64,000 nucleotides of DNA from Cenococcum geophilum 1.58. Taxonomy: Eukaryota > Ascomycota > Dothideomycetes > Gloniales > Gloniaceae. Below are positions 60,648 to 64,000 of this stretch, in pieces. A program made the position numbers and the translations under genes. Under the pieces are notes generated by a model. That model saw only the letters and a program-made list of their open reading frames with translations, searched no databases and had not been told where the DNA came from. Each line of letters starts with the position of its first letter. Position 1 is the first letter of the stretch. Where the stretch lies: the NCBI GenBank assembly GCA_001692895.1, contig KV748187.1, forward strand, positions 375,557 through 439,556. The letters run 5' to 3'.

Positions 60648-63600
60648 TAATTATTACCTAGTTACGGTAATAAGTATAGAAAGTTAAATAATATATCACT
60701 AAAAGCAGCCACTATAACGCTATTAACGGTAGCAACTACTTTAAGGTTAGGTGATACTAGTATAGCAGATACTAATTTATAGCAACCTATGACGGTTAGA
60801 TAGTTATAAAAGGTAATTAACTAGTTAATAATAAATAATACGGCGCTAGAAGAAAGGGTTAATAGGATAGGAGTAGTAAGGGTTAAGCTATTATTAATTA
60901 AGAGATTCTTAGGAGAAAGATTAAAGCTTAAAGGATTTCTTATATAAATATACTTTAAAGTTATATAAGAAGGGGTAAAGCTATTAATACCTATAGATCG
61001 AATAGCCTATGCGGGACTATTCCTATTAGAAAGAGCACTTAAGTAGTTTAAATTATACCTTACTAAGATATAGGTAAACGGGATAACAACCACTAATTAG
61101 GACGTGCGATTTATATTCTTAAGCTAGGAAGGGTTTATAGAGTAACTTATATAGATATTTAGAGACCTAGAGTTAGTAACTATAGTTAGTAACTATAGTA
61201 AAAAGAAAACTCTAAGATATAACGTAATAAACCTTAGCAATTAAGTATATAATATAGTTCTAAACGTTAGCGATATAAGTTAAGTAGAATAATAGGGCGC
61301 TTATAGCATAGTATAAGTAAGGACTTAAGGCTAAAGTTTAGGACGTAATTATTCTAATAAAAGATACGGATACCCTAAGAGAACTAATAGATTAAGTAAT
61401 TAAGATTAACAATTAGATCTACTAAAGGGAATAAGCTAAGAGAGGTTAGGATAGAGTTCTATAGTTATATAAGGCGTAAAGCACGTAATAACTAAAGCTA
61501 AGTTAAAAACTATAGTATAGCGTAGAGCTAATAGACCTAAGTGGTATTAAAAAAGCCTATAAGAGATAAAGTAAGAAACTATAAAAACCTAGAGGTTAAG
61601 GATCTAGTAATTATAAGACTAAGGAGTAGAGGCTAAACTAGGGATTTTAGTAGTAGAAGACGTTTAAGCGGACTCCATAATAAAGTTAATAGTTTAAAGA
61701 TAGAGTTTATATAAATTACGGAAAACAGGGTTATTTTATAAGGGATTATAAAGATAGTTAAAGTTACTATATAATAAAGGGAACCTAACTAATAGAAAAC
61801 ACATACGTATAAAGAAATAATAGTGTACTATAAGGAACGAAAGAATATTTAATTAGAAGTTTTGCGTTTTGTTATAATAACGCATACTAAATTTATAAAG
61901 ACGCTAAGTATAGCGTAAGCTATTAGCTATAGGAGCTAAACTCTTTAAAGTATAGAGGAACTAATAAACTAGTTTATAGATCGGATATTATAGATAATAA
62001 ATTTAATATAGGTGAAATATTTAGTAATAATAAGGCGATAAAAGTAGCTTACTAGAAGTATATAGACCTTAAAAATATTATAAAAGAGGTAGAGGATAAT
62101 TCCACTATAGAATAGGGAACATTAGTAGGGATTAAGACCCCACTAGATATAATATCTATTGCTTTACAAGATGTAAGAGAAGTAGGATAGTAAACCACTT
62201 TAGCACTTAATAAAGGTAAGAAGCTAAAGGCTTAAGATTCTTAAGATAAGATAAGAGACGACTAAGATTTTTAAGATAAGATAAGGTAAACCTAAAGACC
62301 TATAACGGATAGAAACCGATAGAGTAGGGTAGTAGCTTAGTTTAAAGATATACGAATAAGCTTAGGATAGAGTTTCCTATAGGCATAAGACTCTTAAGAC
62401 AAAATAAGTAAGATTTAAGATTTTTAAGATAAGATAAGAATACCTAAGCCTAGTTAGACTAAGGTAGGAGCTAAGCTTAAGTTAGAAGCAAGCTTAAAAT
62501 TAAGAATCCTAGGGAACTAAAAATTTAGAGTATAAATAAGGACACCTATAAGCAAGAGGTAAGGAGCTTCTTTATAGATTAAAGAATCTGCGGTATAAAT
62601 AGTAACTAGACTAAAAGACAGATATATAAACCTAGAAGACTTACTAAGGGAATATAGTATTTAGCCTAAAGATCAGAAAGCTAATACTAAAATTAAAAAG
62701 TAGGAAGACTTTAAGAGTCCACTTATAAGACATAAAAAAAAGAAACTATAGAGAAATTTAAAGTAAGAATTACCTTATAGTAAGAATAGAAACTAGATAA
62801 GAGATCTAGTATATTAAAACGTACTAGGGATAAAGCACCTATGTAAAAAATCACTAATAGGCCTAGAGTAGGTATATTAAGAGCTAAGTAGCTTACTAAA
62901 CTAAAAAATAAAGAGGATTTAGGGATTCTAACTAGGTTCGAAGAATGGTATATAAAGGGCTGTCACAACGCAGTAATAAGGAGATACTTCCTTACGAACA
63001 AACCGTGTACACTTTAGCAGCTATACTAAAAGTAGTATAGGCAAAGGCACAATAATAAGTGGGAAGATTTCTATATATAGTTAGATAAGAAAGTTATTTA
63101 AGACCACCCGATTATAGAAAAGGCGATAAGTTATATTAAAGGAGCCTTAATTATAATATTAAAAGATCTAGAGGAGTAATTAAAGGACTAGAGAAGTAAA
63201 AGACGTATCTTAGTACCCGCGAATAAAGTTATAATGCTTAGATTAATATAATAGAGGTTTAAACTTAAGGATAAAAATAAGCTAAGAGTTAACCTAAAGC
63301 ATTAAGTATATTACACGTTAGTATAGATCGTATATATAAATAATATATATAATATATATAAAGCACTAAAAGATAAGCATTAAAAATACCCTATAAGAAT
63401 ATATTAGCTAGCAGAAGAATAGAAGTATTAGAACACTAAGTATATATATAGCTAGCATCTAGTAGAAGTTTAGGAGTTAGGAGACTTAATACTTTAGCTA
63501 GAAAGATTCCTTACGGAAGAATGCCTAGATGGATAATAGTAATAGGAATGCCTAGAGAATATATATCTATAGTATATTAAAGATAAAAAGCGAACTAAGT

Positions 63601-64000
63601 ATTAGCTAAAAGTAAACTAAGAATAAATAAGATTAAGTAGCTAATAGTTAGGAAAAGTAGAGGCCTATAGGACTAAAGGGAGCTAGTAGTAGAGCCTTAG
63701 ACCCTTAAAGGAATTTAAGGATAATATCTAAATCTATAAGTTAAATAGCAAGATTAATAGTTTAAAGCACTAATAGATAGTAGAGTAATAAGGAACTATA
63801 TCTTACTAATAGCAGTTAAAAAGATAGGATTACCATATAAGGAAAAGCAGCACCCTTACCTATTAGTAACAATTTTAGGGGATCCAATAGCCTATAGAGG
63901 AGGCATTATTAACCTTAAAATAGGACCTATTTAGTTAACCATTAAAGGAAGATAAATTAAGATGTTTTTTAATATATTACTATTAGGAAATAATAAGGCA
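60225..64000 (+). mobile_element. Ty3/Gypsy family B copy: 5' LTR, gag and protease region, cut by window edge
   Basis: The LTR at 60225-60647 starts TGTTACGGACGC and matches the reversed B LTRs at 18163 and 25689. The primer-binding region and gag follow from about 60698. Near the right edge (63770 onward) a protease-like stretch appears, and the window ends there. The internal DNA matches the reverse of 22400-25690. Broken fossil, inserted in family A. Confidence 0.87.

Overview
The window looks like nuclear DNA of a filamentous ascomycete (Pezizomycotina). About 60 of the 64 kb is a graveyard of nested transposable elements that carry the mark of repeat-induced point mutation (RIP): CpA/TpG is scarce, TpA is in great excess, and nearly every old reading frame is riddled with stops. 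Element types are typical of Pezizomycotina: Ty3/Gypsy elements of several families, Ty1/Copia relatives, a Tad1-like LINE, a hAT remnant and small foldback elements. I cannot name the species.

One ordinary host gene stands out, at 27758-30283 on the plus strand. It has normal base composition, a pyrimidine-rich leader, four exons and a candidate poly(A) signal. The spliced product is 781 residues: a SAM-like header, a P-loop NTPase core with clear Walker A and B motifs, and a restriction-endonuclease-like C-terminus. This is the layout of Crinkler/RHS-type (CR) proteins. Its three introns (61, 59 and 60 nt) are copies of one another, all in phase 1, and are separated by exons of only 18 and 54 nt. 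That is the hallmark of introner-like elements and is the most interesting thing here.

Layout, left to right: a Gypsy family A 5' part on the minus strand (1-2435); a hAT transposase remnant (2436-3270); minisatellites, a perfect palindrome and a G/C-rich island (4080-5184); a Gypsy family F body with its 3' end also present in inverted orientation, and with a 416-bp palindromic element inside it (5662-12645); an unrecognised degraded block (12646-15803); a solo family A LTR with target-site duplication (15809-16150); a Gypsy E remnant split by a small solo-LTR-like insertion and by a complete family B element on the minus strand (17120-26530); the host gene with its upstream repeats (26531-30400); an unrecognised block (to 31215); a second family B copy whose 5' LTR is split by a gag-only Copia-like element G (31216-36339); a family C Gypsy split by a LINE and by a complete family D element (36340-52159); a family A LTR stub; a Copia integrase remnant split by a 1.2-kb inverted-repeat element (52829-54836); a family A copy (54837-60224); and a third family B copy cut by the window edge (60225-64000).

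The nesting gives a relative order of insertion: E before B; B' before G and before C; C before the LINE and before D; Copia before the 1.2-kb element; A before the right-hand B copy. No operon, tRNA, rRNA or CRISPR array was seen.
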